A stretch of 64,000 bases of DNA. Source: Novosphingobium sp. JCM 18896 (GTDB lineage: Bacteria > Pseudomonadota > Alphaproteobacteria > Sphingomonadales > Sphingomonadaceae). The position numbers were made by a program, and so were the translations under genes. Location of the stretch: assembly GCF_025938095.1 (NCBI RefSeq), contig NZ_JAPCZF010000006.1:149724-213723 (forward strand), given 5' to 3'. This document shows, piece after piece, positions 34,881 through 45,965 of this stretch (position 1 is the stretch's first letter; each line of letters begins with the position of its first letter). The notes under the pieces were generated by a model. That model was not told where the DNA came from, did no database searches, and saw nothing but the letters and a program-made list of their open reading frames with translations.

Positions 34881-36377
34881 CTAGCGGACGGCCGCCAGGG
34901 CCTTCTGCCGGCGCCGCTGGACCGAACTGCCCAGGCCGATCGCCTCGCGGTACTTGGCCACGGTGCGGCGGGCGAGATCGAAGCCCTTCTCGCGCAGCAG
35001 GTCCACCAGCGCGTCGTCGGAGAGGATCGCCTTGGCATCCTCGGCATCGATCAGCGAGCGGATCGCCGCCTTGACCGCCTGGGCCGAAACCGCCCCTTCG
35101 CCATCGGCCGCGGCGACGCCCGAGGTGAAGAAGTACTTGAGCTCGAACAGCCCGCGCTCGCACTGGAGATACTTGTTCGAGGTGACGCGGCTCACGGTCG
35201 ATTCGTGCATGCCGATCGTCTCGGCCACGGCGCGCAGGGTCAGCGGCTTCAGGTGCGAGACGCCATGCCGGAAGAAGCCGTCCTGCTGGCGCACGATTTC
35301 GGCCGCGACCTTGAGGATCGTCTTCTGGCGCTGGTCGAGCGCCTTGATCAGCCAGTTGGCGTCGGCCAGCTTTTCCGACAGCCAGCCCTTCGACGGCTTA
35401 TCGGTGCACGAGCCCTTGAGCTCGACGTAGTAGGAGCGGTTGACGATCAGCCGCGGCAGGGTCGCCTGGTTCAGCGCGATGTCCCAGCCGCCGTCGGCGC
35501 GCGCGGTGATCAGGATGTCGGGGGTGACCGGCGCCCCGACCCCGCCGCCGAAACGCAGGCCCGGCTTGGGGTCGTAGCCCTTGAGCTCGGACAGCATGTC
35601 GGCGAAGTCCTCGTCGTCGACACTGCAGATGCGCTTGAGCCGCGCGAAATCGCCGCGCGCGACGAGATCGAGATTGTCGATCAACCGCGCCATCGCCGGA
35701 TCGTAGCGATCTGCCTCCTGCGCCTGGAGCGCGATGCATTCGCCGAGCGAACGTGCGCCGACGCCGGTGGGATCGAGCGTCTGGACCAGCGCCAGCCCTT
35801 CCTCGACTTCGGCGAGCGCCAGGCCGAGATCCTCGGCCACGTCGCGCAGGGATACCGGCAGGTAGCCCGCATCGTCGAGTTGGCCGATCAGGTACCGCGC
35901 GATCGCAGCGCTGCGCGGATCGTCGGTCGCCGTTCCGATCTGCGCCTCGAGATGCTCGGCCAGGGTCTCCTCGCCGCCACCGCGCTCTTCGATCGACGGG
36001 CCTTCCTCGCCCATGGTGAAGCGGCTGTCGCCGCCCCAATCGCCGCTATCGAAATCACCGGTGTCGCGATCGCGATCGAGCGTCGTCGGGTCGATGTCGA
36101 GCGGCCGGTCGTCGGCAGCCCGCCCCTCGCCGATCAGCGCATCGACCGGCGAGCTTTCGAGGCTGGTGCGACGAGCTTCCTCAGGAATTTCGACCGCTTC
36201 GGCCGCCGGTGGTGCCACCTCGCCCAGGTCGAGCAGCGGATTGGCCTCGAGCGCCTCGCCGATGAAGGTCTCGATCTCGAGATTGGACAGCGCCAGCAGC
36301 TTGATCGCCTGCTGAAGCTGCGGCGTCATGACCAGCGACTGGGTCTGACGTAGATCTAGGCGGGGCCCCAACGCCAT
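34881..36377 (-). CDS. rpoN: RNA polymerase sigma-54 factor
   Basis: This 498-aa protein is a full-length sigma-54. Region I is the Gln/Leu-rich LDLRQTQSLVMTPQLQQAIKLL, region II is acidic (~50-130), and region III contains the core-binding domain, the helix-turn-helix (LRAVAETIGMHESTVSRVTSNKYL) and the RpoN box ARRTVAKYREAIGL. It directs RNA polymerase to -24/-12 promoters that need an AAA activator. It lies downstream of lptB, the common order, but an inverted repeat separates the two genes and the rpoN start lacks a clear Shine-Dalgarno. Confidence 0.97.
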   Translation of the reverse strand: MALGPRLDLRQTQSLVMTPQLQQAIKLLALSNLEIETFIGEALEANPLLDLGEVAPPAAEAVEIPEEARRTSLESSPVDALIGEGRAADDRPLDIDPTTLDRDRDTGDFDSGDWGGDSRFTMGEEGPSIEERGGGEETLAEHLEAQIGTATDDPRSAAIARYLIGQLDDAGYLPVSLRDVAEDLGLALAEVEEGLALVQTLDPTGVGARSLGECIALQAQEADRYDPAMARLIDNLDLVARGDFARLKRICSVDDEDFADMLSELKGYDPKPGLRFGGGVGAPVTPDILITARADGGWDIALNQATLPRLIVNRSYYVELKGSCTDKPSKGWLSEKLADANWLIKALDQRQKTILKVAAEIVRQQDGFFRHGVSHLKPLTLRAVAETIGMHESTVSRVTSNKYLQCERGLFELKYFFTSGVAAADGEGAVSAQAVKAAIRSLIDAEDAKAILSDDALVDLLREKGFDLARRTVAKYREAIGLGSSVQRRRQKALAAVR

Positions 36378-36386
36378 AGATCAGTG

Positions 36387-36476
36387 CTTCGGCAAGCTCA
36401 GCATGAGCGGGGGTGGAGCAATAACCGACATCCGCTCATCCCGAGCGGACATCCGCTCATCCTGAGCTTGTCGAAG
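36387..36476. repeat. REP-like inverted repeat between lptB and rpoN
   Basis: Arms CTTCGGCAAGCTCAGCATGA-type (36387-36410) and its inverted partner (36453-36476) match at 22 of 24 positions. The right half also contains a 20-bp tandem repeat, GACATCCGCTCATCC(C/T)GAGC, at 36427-36446 and 36448-36467. The element fills the whole 101-bp space between the lptB stop and the rpoN start. Such CAAGCTCAGGATGAG repeats recur in sphingomonad genomes. Confidence 0.75.
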
Positions 36477-36478
36477 GA

Positions 36479-37276
36479 TCACAACGTGAAATCCTCGCCC
36501 AGATAGAGCCGGCGCACGTTCTCGTCGGCGACCAGCGCCTCGGGCGATCCCGAGAACAGCACCTGGCCGCCATAGACGATGCAGGCGCGATCGCAGATGT
36601 CGAGCGTCTCGCGGACGTTGTGATCGGTGATCAGCACGCCGATGCCGCGCGTCTTGAGATCGCGCACGAGATGGCGGATGTCGGCGATCGACAAAGGATC
36701 GATACCGGCGAAGGGCTCGTCGAGCAGCATGATCGACGGCTTGGCCGCGAGCGCGCGGGCGATCTCGCAGCGGCGGCGCTCGCCGCCCGAAAGCGCCATG
36801 GCCGGGCTCGCGCGCAGCCGGGTCAGGCTGAACTCCTCGAGCAGGCGGTCGAGTTCCTGCGCGCGCACGGCCTTGTCGGGCTCGATCAGTTCGAGCACGC
36901 AGCCGATGTTCTCCTCGACCGTCATGCCGCGGAAGATCGAAGTTTCCTGCGGCAGATAGCCGAGGCCGAGCACGGCACGGCGGTACATCGGCAGGCTGGT
37001 GATATCGACGCCGTCGAGCAGGATGCGCCCGGCATCGGGCTTCACCAGGCCCATCACCGAATAGAAGCAGGTGGTCTTGCCGGCACCGTTGGGGCCGAGC
37101 AGGCCGAGCACTTCGCCGCGCGCCACCGACAGCGAGATGTCGGTCAACACCGCGCGCTTGTCATAGCTCTTGGCGATCGACACCACTTCGAGCCCGCCCT
37201 GCGGGATCGGCGGTGCCGCGCTGTCGTTCTGTCCTGCCACCTCGGGCGAGGCCGTCTGCGTCATGATGTCGGTCAT
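36479..37276 (-). CDS. lptB: LPS export ABC transporter ATP-binding protein LptB
   Basis: This 265-aa protein is the ATPase of the LptB2FG lipopolysaccharide transporter. It has Walker A GPNGAGKT, the Q-loop LPQETSIF, signature LSGGERRR, Walker B LLDEPFAGIDP and the switch His in ITDHNVRETL. The QETSIFRGMTVEENI region is specific for LptB. The N-terminus has ~25 extra residues. It acts on the cytoplasmic face of the inner membrane, powering LPS extraction. Gene order lptB-rpoN supports the name. Confidence 0.95.
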   Translation of the reverse strand: MTDIMTQTASPEVAGQNDSAAPPIPQGGLEVVSIAKSYDKRAVLTDISLSVARGEVLGLLGPNGAGKTTCFYSVMGLVKPDAGRILLDGVDITSLPMYRRAVLGLGYLPQETSIFRGMTVEENIGCVLELIEPDKAVRAQELDRLLEEFSLTRLRASPAMALSGGERRRCEIARALAAKPSIMLLDEPFAGIDPLSIADIRHLVRDLKTRGIGVLITDHNVRETLDICDRACIVYGGQVLFSGSPEALVADENVRRLYLGEDFTL

Positions 37277-37459
37277 GTCCTGCGCGATGTAGGGGGCGGC
37301 GGGATGATGGGCAAGCGCCCTTTAACCACTTGGCAGGTTTTATGCATGGCAGATCGCCGCTCGGCATAGACGGGCTGGGGCGCGGCGTGGTTAACCCGCT
37401 TGATCGATCGACGATTCGATGATTTACTCCGCTTCCGATGTAATAAGAGAGGATTGGGA

Positions 37460-37855
37460 ATGGCGAAGGTGTGGCAGCGCGGTTTCATCGCGCCGCAGAC
37501 GGAAGCCCGTCCGAACGAAGCCAAGTCGGTCGACTGGCGCCGCCGGATGAGCGACAACATCGCTTACGCCCTCCTCGTCTACACCGCCCTCCAGATCTTC
37601 GTGACGATGGGCGCGCTCAAGTCCGAAGGCGCCTCGCTGCTGCCCTACCTCGCGCTCGTCGTGCTGGTCGGCGCGATCATTCCGGCCTGCCGCCGGTTCG
37701 AACGCCGCTGGAACCGCCTGACCGAAGAGCAGGCCCACGACCCCTCGATGGCCGGCTATTTCCGCCGCGATCGCCTGGCGCTGTGGGTCATGGCGATCGG
37801 CCTGCCTTTCGCGCTGACCGGCCTGTTCAAGCTGCTGGCCCTCACCTTCGCCTGA
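37460..37855 (+). CDS. Hypothetical membrane protein
   Basis: This 131-aa protein is not recognised. ATG 37460 follows AAGAGAGG. After a ~45-residue charged N-terminus, three hydrophobic segments are visible (~36-52, 60-76, 107-128). Conserved-looking charged residues (RRFERRWNRL) lie between segments 2 and 3. No catalytic motif is seen. It may be a small membrane protein of sphingomonads. Upstream (37277-37459) is a non-coding gap shared with divergent lptB. Confidence 0.7.
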   Translation: MAKVWQRGFIAPQTEARPNEAKSVDWRRRMSDNIAYALLVYTALQIFVTMGALKSEGASLLPYLALVVLVGAIIPACRRFERRWNRLTEEQAHDPSMAGYFRRDRLALWVMAIGLPFALTGLFKLLALTFA

Positions 37856-37970
37856 AACATCTGCCGAAATGACGGTCCGGCACCCGTGATCCCGGACGTT
37901 GCCCTTCCCGCCCGCGAGGACTAGAGCCGCCCCTTCACCCGCGCGACGTAAGCGTTTGAAGGAGTGCCCA

Positions 37971-39317
37971 ATGCTCAGCCTCGAAGCCGCCCAGGAACGC
38001 GCAGAGGCGCTGCTCCAGCGGGCGCGCAAGGCCGGCGCCGACGCCGCCGACGCGGTCTATTCGGCCGACGCTTCCGAAAGCATCCAGGTCCGCCTCGGCA
38101 AGCTCGAGGACGTCGAGCGCTCGGAGAGCGAGCACATTGGCCTGCGCGTGTTCATCGGCACGCGCTCGGCCTCGATCGGTTCGAGCGACATGGGCGACGC
38201 GGCGCTCGACGAACTGGCCGCGCGCGCGGTCGCCATGGCGCGTTCGGCACCCGAAGATCCCTATGCCGGGCTTGCCCCCGGAGACCTGCTGACCCGCGGT
38301 CCCTTCCCCGCGCTCGATCTCGAGGATGCCGAGGAGCCCAGCCCGCAGACCCTGCGCGCGATCGCCGAGGCGGCCGAGGACGCCGCCCGCGCCGTGCCCG
38401 GCGTGACCAATTCCGAGGGCGGCGGCGCCAGCGCCGGACGCGGGCTCTTCGCGCTCGCCACGAGCCACGGCTTTTCGGGCTCCTACGCCACGACCAGCCG
38501 CGGGCTGTCGGCCAGCGTCGTCGCCGGCGAGGGCGCCAACATGCAGCGCGACTACGGCTGGCGCTCCGCCCGCCACACCGCCGACCTGCCCAGCCCGGCC
38601 GAAATCGGCGAGATCGCCGGCAACCGCGCGGTCGCACGGCTCAATCCGGGCAAGCTCAAAAGCGGGCCGATGCCCGTGGTGTTCGATCCGAGAGTCGGCG
38701 GCACCTTGGTCGGCCACCTGATCGGCGCCATGGCCGGATCGTCGATCGCACGGCGATCGAGCTTCCTGCTCGACCGCCTGGGCGAGCAGCTGTTCGACAG
38801 CGGCGTGCAGGTGATCGAGGATCCGCACCTGCCGCGCGGGCTGCGCTCGCGCCCGTTCGACGGCGAAGGCCTGGCCACGGCGCGGCGCGCGCTGGTCGAG
38901 GACGGCCGCATCACCACCTGGCTGCTCGAAAGCGCTTCGGCCCGCCAGCTCGGCCTTCAGCCCACCGGACATGCCTCGCGCGGGCACGGCGGCGCGCCGG
39001 GCGCTTCGGTCAGCAACCTGCACCTCGCCGCGGGCACGGTCAGCCCGCAGGCGCTGATGGCCGACATCACGGACGGGGTCTACGTGACCGAACTGATCGG
39101 CCACGGCGTCAACGGCGTGACCGGCGACTACAGCCGCGGCGCCTCGGGCTTCCGCGTGGTCAATGGCGAGAAGGTCGGCCCGGTGGCCGAATTCACCATC
39201 GCCGGCAATCTGCTCGACATGTTCGCGGCGATGACGCCGGCGAACGATCTCGAATGGTTCCGCCCGATCAACGTGCCGACGATCCGCGTCGACGGACTGA
39301 CGATCGCCGGGGATTAA
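37971..39317 (+). CDS. pmbA: TldE/PmbA family metalloprotease subunit
   Basis: This 448-aa protein starts at ATG 37971 after a perfect GAAGGAG. It is TldE/PmbA-like: N-terminal EAAQERAEALLQRARKAGADAADAVYS, the central VFDPRVGGTLVGHLIGAM and the C-terminal ITDGVYVTELIGHGVNGVTGDYSRGASGF (in pieces) are family markers. There is no HExxxH, so it is the non-catalytic PmbA-type half that pairs with TldD to make a zinc protease acting on unfolded or ribosomal peptides. tldD is not in the window. Confidence 0.92.
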   Translation: MLSLEAAQERAEALLQRARKAGADAADAVYSADASESIQVRLGKLEDVERSESEHIGLRVFIGTRSASIGSSDMGDAALDELAARAVAMARSAPEDPYAGLAPGDLLTRGPFPALDLEDAEEPSPQTLRAIAEAAEDAARAVPGVTNSEGGGASAGRGLFALATSHGFSGSYATTSRGLSASVVAGEGANMQRDYGWRSARHTADLPSPAEIGEIAGNRAVARLNPGKLKSGPMPVVFDPRVGGTLVGHLIGAMAGSSIARRSSFLLDRLGEQLFDSGVQVIEDPHLPRGLRSRPFDGEGLATARRALVEDGRITTWLLESASARQLGLQPTGHASRGHGGAPGASVSNLHLAAGTVSPQALMADITDGVYVTELIGHGVNGVTGDYSRGASGFRVVNGEKVGPVAEFTIAGNLLDMFAAMTPANDLEWFRPINVPTIRVDGLTIAGD

Positions 39318-39351
39318 GGCGCCGGGAATTGAACCGCCGGCGACTGAAAGC

Positions 39352-39379
39352 AAAAAGGGAGGGCAGCGAGCCCTCCCTT
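39352..39379 (-). terminator. Intrinsic terminator of ppa (bidirectional)
   Basis: A perfect 10-bp stem (39355-39364 with 39370-39379) around AGCGA is followed on the minus strand by TTTTTG. It lies 32 nt past the ppa stop and may also stop pmbA transcription from the other side. Confidence 0.8.
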
Positions 39380-39410
39380 CGAATTTGCAGCACTTCCGCC
39401 TGGGCGGAAA

Positions 39411-39950
39411 TCAGCCCTTCTTGTTGGCCTGGTAGCGCTCGATCGCTTCGACCGTGATGCGGCGGGCGTCTTCGGCGCCGCCCCAGGTGCCGATGCGCAC
39501 CCACTTCTTCTTCTCGAGATCCTTGTAGTGCGTGAAGAAGTGCTCGATCTGCTCCATGACGATGCCGGGCAGGTCGTCCTTCTCGGCGACTTCGGAATAG
39601 TAGGGGAAGGTCTTGTCGTCGGGCACGCAGACGAGCTTCTCGTCGCCGCCGGCTTCGTCTTCGAGGTTCAGCACCGCGATCGGGCGCGCGCGGACGACGC
39701 AGCCCGGGACGAAGGGCGAGCGCGCGATGACCAGCGCGTCGAGCGGATCGCCGTCGGGCGACAGCGTGTGCGGCACGAAGCCGTAGTTCGCAGGGTAACG
39801 CATCGGCGTGTGCAGGATGCGGTCCACGAACAGAGCGCCCGATTCCTTGTCGAACTCGTATTTCACGGGTTCGCCGCCGACGGGCACTTCGATGATGACG
39901 TTCAGGCTCTCGGGCGGGTTGTCGCCCGTAGGGATCAGGTCGATACGCAT
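39411..39950 (-). CDS. ppa: Inorganic pyrophosphatase
   Basis: This 179-aa protein starts at ATG 39950 (MRIDLIPTG). It is a family I soluble pyrophosphatase: EVPVGGEPVKYEFDKESG at the N-terminus, then YPANYGFVP, and the signature DGDPLDALV with the three metal-binding Asp residues. It hydrolyses pyrophosphate released by polymerases and tRNA synthetases. Length and motifs are normal. Confidence 0.97.
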   Translation of the reverse strand: MRIDLIPTGDNPPESLNVIIEVPVGGEPVKYEFDKESGALFVDRILHTPMRYPANYGFVPHTLSPDGDPLDALVIARSPFVPGCVVRARPIAVLNLEDEAGGDEKLVCVPDDKTFPYYSEVAEKDDLPGIVMEQIEHFFTHYKDLEKKKWVRIGTWGGAEDARRITVEAIERYQANKKG

Positions 39951-40040
39951 GCCCGCGCCCCTAGACCCGACCATGGTGCACCGCAACAGCAACCTTGCGT
40001 GCGGCACGCCAAAAAAGCACGGTTTCTTGCGAAACCTCCG

Positions 40041-40712
40041 CTACCCGCCTCCGCCCAGCACGTTGATCGTGAAAGCGATGACGCCGATGTTGAAGACGAA
40101 GGCGGCGAAGCTGTGCAGGATAACCACCTGGCGCAAGGTCGGCGCGGTCACCGCGACGTCGGAGGTCTGGAAGGTCATGCCCAGGGTGAAGGCGAAATAG
40201 GCGAAGTCGGAATAGGATGGGGTCTGGGTGCCGGGAAAGTCGAGCCCGCCCGCATCGCCGCCTCCATCACCGCCTTGACCGTCGCGCCGATAGTAGTCGT
40301 GCGCATAGTGCATCGCGTAGACCGAATTGGCGAAGAGCCAGATCAGCACCAAGGTCCCGACCAGCTTGACCGCGGCGAAGGGATCGCCGCCGCGGACGTG
40401 GCGCAGTTCGCCGCTGACCGCGATCATCACCACGACCGTGAGCAGCGAGGTGATGATCAGCACCATCAGCCGGTTGGCATCGTTCTCGCCGGCATGGCGC
40501 CGCATCGCCGCGGCCCCGCTATCGCGCAGCAGCGGCACCAGAGAGACCAGAAAGCACAGCGCCGCCCCGTCGAAGGCCAGCGCCGTCGCATCCTGCCATT
40601 CGTCGCCGAGCGCCCAATGCGCGGCGACGAAGCCGGCGAGCAGCAGGACCAGAAAGCCGATGAAGCGCGCCGGCGCGATCCGGTTGCCCAGCGGACGGCG
40701 CGCCGCGGTCAC
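40041..40712 (-). CDS. DUF1345 family membrane protein
   Basis: This 223-aa protein begins at GTG 40712, overlapping the TGA of the M61 peptidase (GTGA), so the two are translationally coupled. Five hydrophobic segments are seen (~15-35, 43-60, 80-100, 115-135, 190-215). The sequence ANSVYAMHYAHDYYRRDG followed by YSDFAYFAFTLGMTFQTSDV is the DUF1345 hallmark. The function is unknown; the motif recalls ion-channel pore regions, but this is only a resemblance. Confidence 0.87.
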   Translation of the reverse strand: MTAARRPLGNRIAPARFIGFLVLLLAGFVAAHWALGDEWQDATALAFDGAALCFLVSLVPLLRDSGAAAMRRHAGENDANRLMVLIITSLLTVVVMIAVSGELRHVRGGDPFAAVKLVGTLVLIWLFANSVYAMHYAHDYYRRDGQGGDGGGDAGGLDFPGTQTPSYSDFAYFAFTLGMTFQTSDVAVTAPTLRQVVILHSFAAFVFNIGVIAFTINVLGGGG

Positions 40713-42685
40713 TTCTCCGGCGTGCCCCGCCGCGGCGCCATCAGGCTGTCGAGCGGCGCGGTGCCGCGCGTCGAAGCGCGCTCGAGCCAGGGCCAGCGCA
40801 GCCCGCCCTTGTAGGGCACCGACACGGTCAGGAAGCGGTCGCCGCGCTTGACCAGCAGCTCGATCGGCTTCGCGCCGGTCTTGGCCGCGGTGATCGCCTG
40901 CTTGATCTTGTCGTGATCGTAGGTGCGGCCGTTGACCGCGACGATCTTGGCACCGGTCACGAGGCCGGCGTTGAAGGCCGGGCCGTTCCACTGCGTCGCG
41001 GTGACCGTGCCCTCGCGATCGAGCGAAACGCCGAGCGAATAGGTCAGGCTCAGCGACTTGGCGTCGTCCATCCGCGCCTTGTCGTAGGCGTTGGGCTCGT
41101 CGCGCCAGACCAGCCGATAGCCGCCCTTCTCGATCCCCGCGAGCGGCGCGGGCTGGCCCGTGCCCTGGATGCGCGTGCGCAGGAAACCGGCCCAGTCGTA
41201 GCGATAGACCGAATCGAGCGTCGCGACGACATCGGCGAACTCGTAGGTCGCCGAGGGGCCGTCGCCCTTGTACGAGAAGAAGGCCTTCGCGAAGTCGTCG
41301 AGCCCCTTGCGACCGCCGGTACCCGCACGGATGATCTGATCGGCCTCGAGCCAGATCAGCGCGCCTTCGTTGTAGTAGTCCTCGCTGCGCGCGAGCGTGC
41401 CATAGGGCTTGGGCTTTCGCGCGGCGAAGACCGGATCGAAGGTCGTATCCTCGACCGAGCGCCACGCGCGGCCCGGCTGCTCGGCGTAGTTGCCGGCCTG
41501 GCTGGCCAGCATGCCGAGCACCATCTCGCGCGTCTGCACGCCCGATCGCGCCGCGTGGATCAGACCCCAGAACTGCGTCTGGCCTTCGTAGACCCACAGC
41601 AGGTCGTCCTGCATCGGCTGGCGATAGTCGGGGGTCCACAGCCGCGCCGGGCGGCGATACTTGCCGTTCCAGCTATGCGCGAACTCGTGCGGCAGGACGT
41701 TGCGATCCCAGTCCATGCCTTCCCAGTCGATGAAGTTGCGCGGCTCCATCTGGTTCTCGCTCGAGCGCAGGTGCTCGAGCCCGATGCCGCCCATGCGGTC
41801 GGTCAGCGCCAGCAGGAACTCGTAGCGATCGAAGGCCGGCCGCCCGAAGGTCGCCAGGGTCTCGTCGACCATGGCAGTCAGCTTGGCCAGGTTCGACGGC
41901 GCGACCGCGAGCAGTTCGGGCTCGTCGGCCACGACATTGAGCGTGACCTTGTGGCCGAGGTCCCACTTGCGGAAGTGAGTGCCCGCGAAGATCGGCGAAT
42001 CGACCAGGCTTTCGTAGTCGGTCTCGGCCCAGCGAACCGTGTCGCCCGAAACGCTCTGGCCATCGAGCGCCGTAGCGGCGGTCCAGCCCTTGGGCAGGAC
42101 CACGCTGGGCTTGATGCGGATGCGGCGGACGTAATGCCCGGCCGGATAGAGGCTCATCTTCTCCCACTGGAGGTTGAGCATCTCCTGCGTGACGGTGATG
42201 CGCCCCTCGGAGGTCTGCAAAGGCGACGTGTGGGCGAACTTCGCCACGAGTTCGCGCGCGCCTTCGGGGAGATCGACGTGGAAGGCATAGACCTCGACCG
42301 GATCACGGCGCCAAACGACGGGCTTGCCATCGACCGTGAAGCGCAGGTCGGCGAGCTCGGCCAAGGGTCCGCGCGGGCCATGGTTGCCGGGCAGCCACTG
42401 CGGCAGCAGCAGCGCGATCTTGCGCGTGCCCGCGGCCAGCGGGATCGTCTCGGTCACGCGATAGGCGCCGCGCTGCGTGTCGCTGGCGTCGATGTCGAGC
42501 CGGATCGTGCCGCCGGGCCAGGCGACATCCTGCGGATCGGGCACGGCGCGCACGATCGGTTGGGCCATCGGCGGTGAGTTCAGCGCCTGCGAAGACGGCA
42601 GCGTTTGGGCGTTGGCGGAAAAGGCGACGGGAAGGGCCGCGAGCAGCGCGGCGGCGGGGATCAGGCTCCTCATACTGACATTCAT
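40709..42685 (-). CDS. M61 family metallopeptidase with PDZ domain
   Basis: This 658-aa protein starts at ATG 42685 (or 42673); a signal peptide ends near SANA, so it is exported. The glycyl-aminopeptidase-like catalytic region has HEFAH (HExxH, ~residue 332) with the downstream WVYEGQTQFWG helix giving the third zinc ligand. The C-terminal ~100 residues form a PDZ domain (SLGVSLDREGTVTATQWNGPAFNAGLVTGAKIVAVNGR, in pieces). M61 peptidases favour N-terminal Gly or Ala. The partner DUF1345 gene overlaps its stop. Confidence 0.93.
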   Translation of the reverse strand: MNVSMRSLIPAAALLAALPVAFSANAQTLPSSQALNSPPMAQPIVRAVPDPQDVAWPGGTIRLDIDASDTQRGAYRVTETIPLAAGTRKIALLLPQWLPGNHGPRGPLAELADLRFTVDGKPVVWRRDPVEVYAFHVDLPEGARELVAKFAHTSPLQTSEGRITVTQEMLNLQWEKMSLYPAGHYVRRIRIKPSVVLPKGWTAATALDGQSVSGDTVRWAETDYESLVDSPIFAGTHFRKWDLGHKVTLNVVADEPELLAVAPSNLAKLTAMVDETLATFGRPAFDRYEFLLALTDRMGGIGLEHLRSSENQMEPRNFIDWEGMDWDRNVLPHEFAHSWNGKYRRPARLWTPDYRQPMQDDLLWVYEGQTQFWGLIHAARSGVQTREMVLGMLASQAGNYAEQPGRAWRSVEDTTFDPVFAARKPKPYGTLARSEDYYNEGALIWLEADQIIRAGTGGRKGLDDFAKAFFSYKGDGPSATYEFADVVATLDSVYRYDWAGFLRTRIQGTGQPAPLAGIEKGGYRLVWRDEPNAYDKARMDDAKSLSLTYSLGVSLDREGTVTATQWNGPAFNAGLVTGAKIVAVNGRTYDHDKIKQAITAAKTGAKPIELLVKRGDRFLTVSVPYKGGLRWPWLERASTRGTAPLDSLMAPRRGTPEK

Positions 42686-42811
42686 GGCGGCAACTGCGCG
42701 TAACCGCAACCACGGCACCGCCCGTCGCGCGGCGATTGCGGTGACAAAGTGTTGCCGGCGCCACCCGCCTGATGCTTTCCCGCCACGAAAAATGGGTCTA
42801 AGCGCGCGCCC

Positions 42812-44064
42812 ATGAACACCACACCGCAAGCGATCAGAGGCACCCAGGACATTTTCGGCCCCGACGCCGAGGCTTTCGCCCATGTCGTCGAGACCTTCGA
42901 GCGCGTGCGCAAGCTCTACCGTTTCCGCCGCGCGGAAATGCCCGTGTTCGAGAAGACCGCGGTGTTCAGCCGCTCGCTCGGCGAGACCACCGACGTCGTC
43001 TCGAAGGAGATGTATTCGTTCGAGGATCGCGGCGGCGAATCGCTGACCCTGCGCCCCGAATTCACCGCCGGCCTAGCCCGCGCCTTCCTGACCAACGGCT
43101 GGCAGCAGCACGCGCCGCTCAAGCTGGCGACGCACGGCCCGCTGTTCCGCTACGAGCGCCCGCAGAAGGGCCGCTATCGCCAGTTCCACCAGATCGACGC
43201 CGAGATCATCGGCGCGGCCGAGCCGCAGACCGACGTCGAGCTGCTGGCCATGGCCGACCAGCTGCTCAAGGAACTGGGCATTTCGGACGGCGTCACCCTG
43301 CAGCTCAACACCCTGGGCGACGCGCCGAGCCGCGAGGCCTGGCGGCTGGCGCTGATCGAATACTTCCGGAGCCACCGCGACAGTCTGTCCGAGGACAGCC
43401 AGAAGCGGCTCGAGGCGAACCCGCTGCGCATCCTCGATTCGAAGGATCCGGCCGACAAGGTGTTCACCGCCGACGCGCCGAAGATCGACGCCTATCTGTC
43501 GGGCGAGGCGCAGGACTTCTTCGGCGCCGTCACCGCCGGGCTCGACGCGGCCGGTGTCGAATGGACCCGCGCGCCGGCGCTCGTGCGCGGGCTCGATTAC
43601 TATCGCCACACCGCCTTCGAATTCGTCACCGACCGGCTCGGTGCTCAGGGTACCGTGCTCGGCGGCGGCCGCTACGACGGCCTGATCGAGACCTTGGGCG
43701 GCCCGCACACGCCGGCAGTCGGCTGGGCCGCGGGGATCGAGCGGCTGGCCATGCTGGTGGCGGACGCGGGCCATGCCGGCGAAGCCAAGGCCGAAGTGGT
43801 CGTGGTCGCCGAGAACCGCGATTTCGAGGTCGAGGCGATGAAGCTGGTGACGCGCTATCGCCGCGCCGGGATCTCGACCGAGATCGTCGCCACGGGCAGC
43901 CCCAAGAAGCGCTTCGATCGCGCGCGTAAGCTCGAACCCGCGGCTATCGTCTCGCTCGACCTGCGCGACGGCGCCCCCTCGCGCACGCTCAAGCTGCTCG
44001 ACGAAAGCCATGCGCGCCAGAGCGACATCCGCGGCGTCTACGACGCGTTTCTGACGGACAACGC

Positions 44065-44068
<4 letters not shown>
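42812..44068 (+). CDS. hisS: Histidyl-tRNA synthetase
   Basis: This 418-aa class II synthetase has motif 2 PLFRYERPQKGRYRQFHQ and motif 3 AAGIERLAML, the HisA-box GLDYYRHTAFEF and the GGGRYDGL motif. It charges tRNA-His. It is the first of three overlapping genes, hisS-prfA-prmC, whose stop and start codons overlap, suggesting coupled expression of translation factors. It is divergent from the M61 gene. Confidence 0.98.
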
Positions 44069-45131
<1,063 letters not shown>

Positions 45132-45135
<4 letters not shown>

Positions 45136-45965
45136 CGATCGACGCAGCGCTGCGCGCCGCCGCGGCGGTGCTCGAAGAGACCAGCGACACCCCCCGTCTC
45201 GACGCCGAACTGCTGATGGCCGAGGCGCTGGGCGTCTCGCGGTCGGACCTGTTGCTGCGCCACGCGCGCGATGCGGTGCCTGCGGGCTTCGCCGCACTGC
45301 TCGAACGCCGACAGGCGCACGAGCCGATCGCCTATATCCTCGGCAATCAGGAGTTCTTCGGCCTCGAATTCCGGGTCTCGCCCGCGGTGCTGATCCCGCG
45401 CGGCGACAGCGAGGTCCTGGTCGAAGCCGCGCTCGCGGCGCGGCCCGACGCCGCCCGCGTGCTCGACTGCGGCACGGGTTCGGGCGCCCTGCTGCTGACC
45501 GTGCTGCATCGCCTGCCCCGCGCGCAGGGCGTCGGCATCGATCGCTCGCCCGACGCACTGGCCGTGGCCCAGGGCAATGCCGAGCGGCTGCATCTGGCCA
45601 ATCGCGCCCGGATGATCGCCGCCGACTGGGACCAGCCGGATTGGTCGGAAGCGCTCCGCGGACCGTTCGACCTGGTCCTCGCCAACCCTCCCTATGTCGA
45701 GGATGCCGCGCCGCTGGCACCCTCGGTCCACGCGCACGAACCGCACGGCGCGCTCTTCGCCGGACCCGAGGGGCTCGACGCCTATCGCGTACTGATCCCG
45801 CAGCTGCCGGCGCTACTCGCGCCCGGCGGCGTGGCGGCGATCGAGATCGGTGCGAGCCAGGCCGAAGCGGTCGCCGCGATCGCCGCCGAAGCCGGCTTCG
45901 CGCACCGCTTGCACCGCGATCTCGGCGGCCGTGCGCGCGTAGTCGAACTTTCGCTCCGGCAATAA
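45132..45965 (+). CDS. prmC: Release factor glutamine methyltransferase
   Basis: This 277-aa protein starts at GTG 45132, overlapping the prfA stop. VLDCGTGSGALLLTVLH is the SAM-binding motif and LANPPYVEDAAPL the catalytic NPPY motif of N5-glutamine methyltransferases. The helical N-terminal region recognises the release factor. It methylates Gln of the GGQ motif in RF1 and RF2. Context with prfA makes the assignment secure. Confidence 0.97.
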
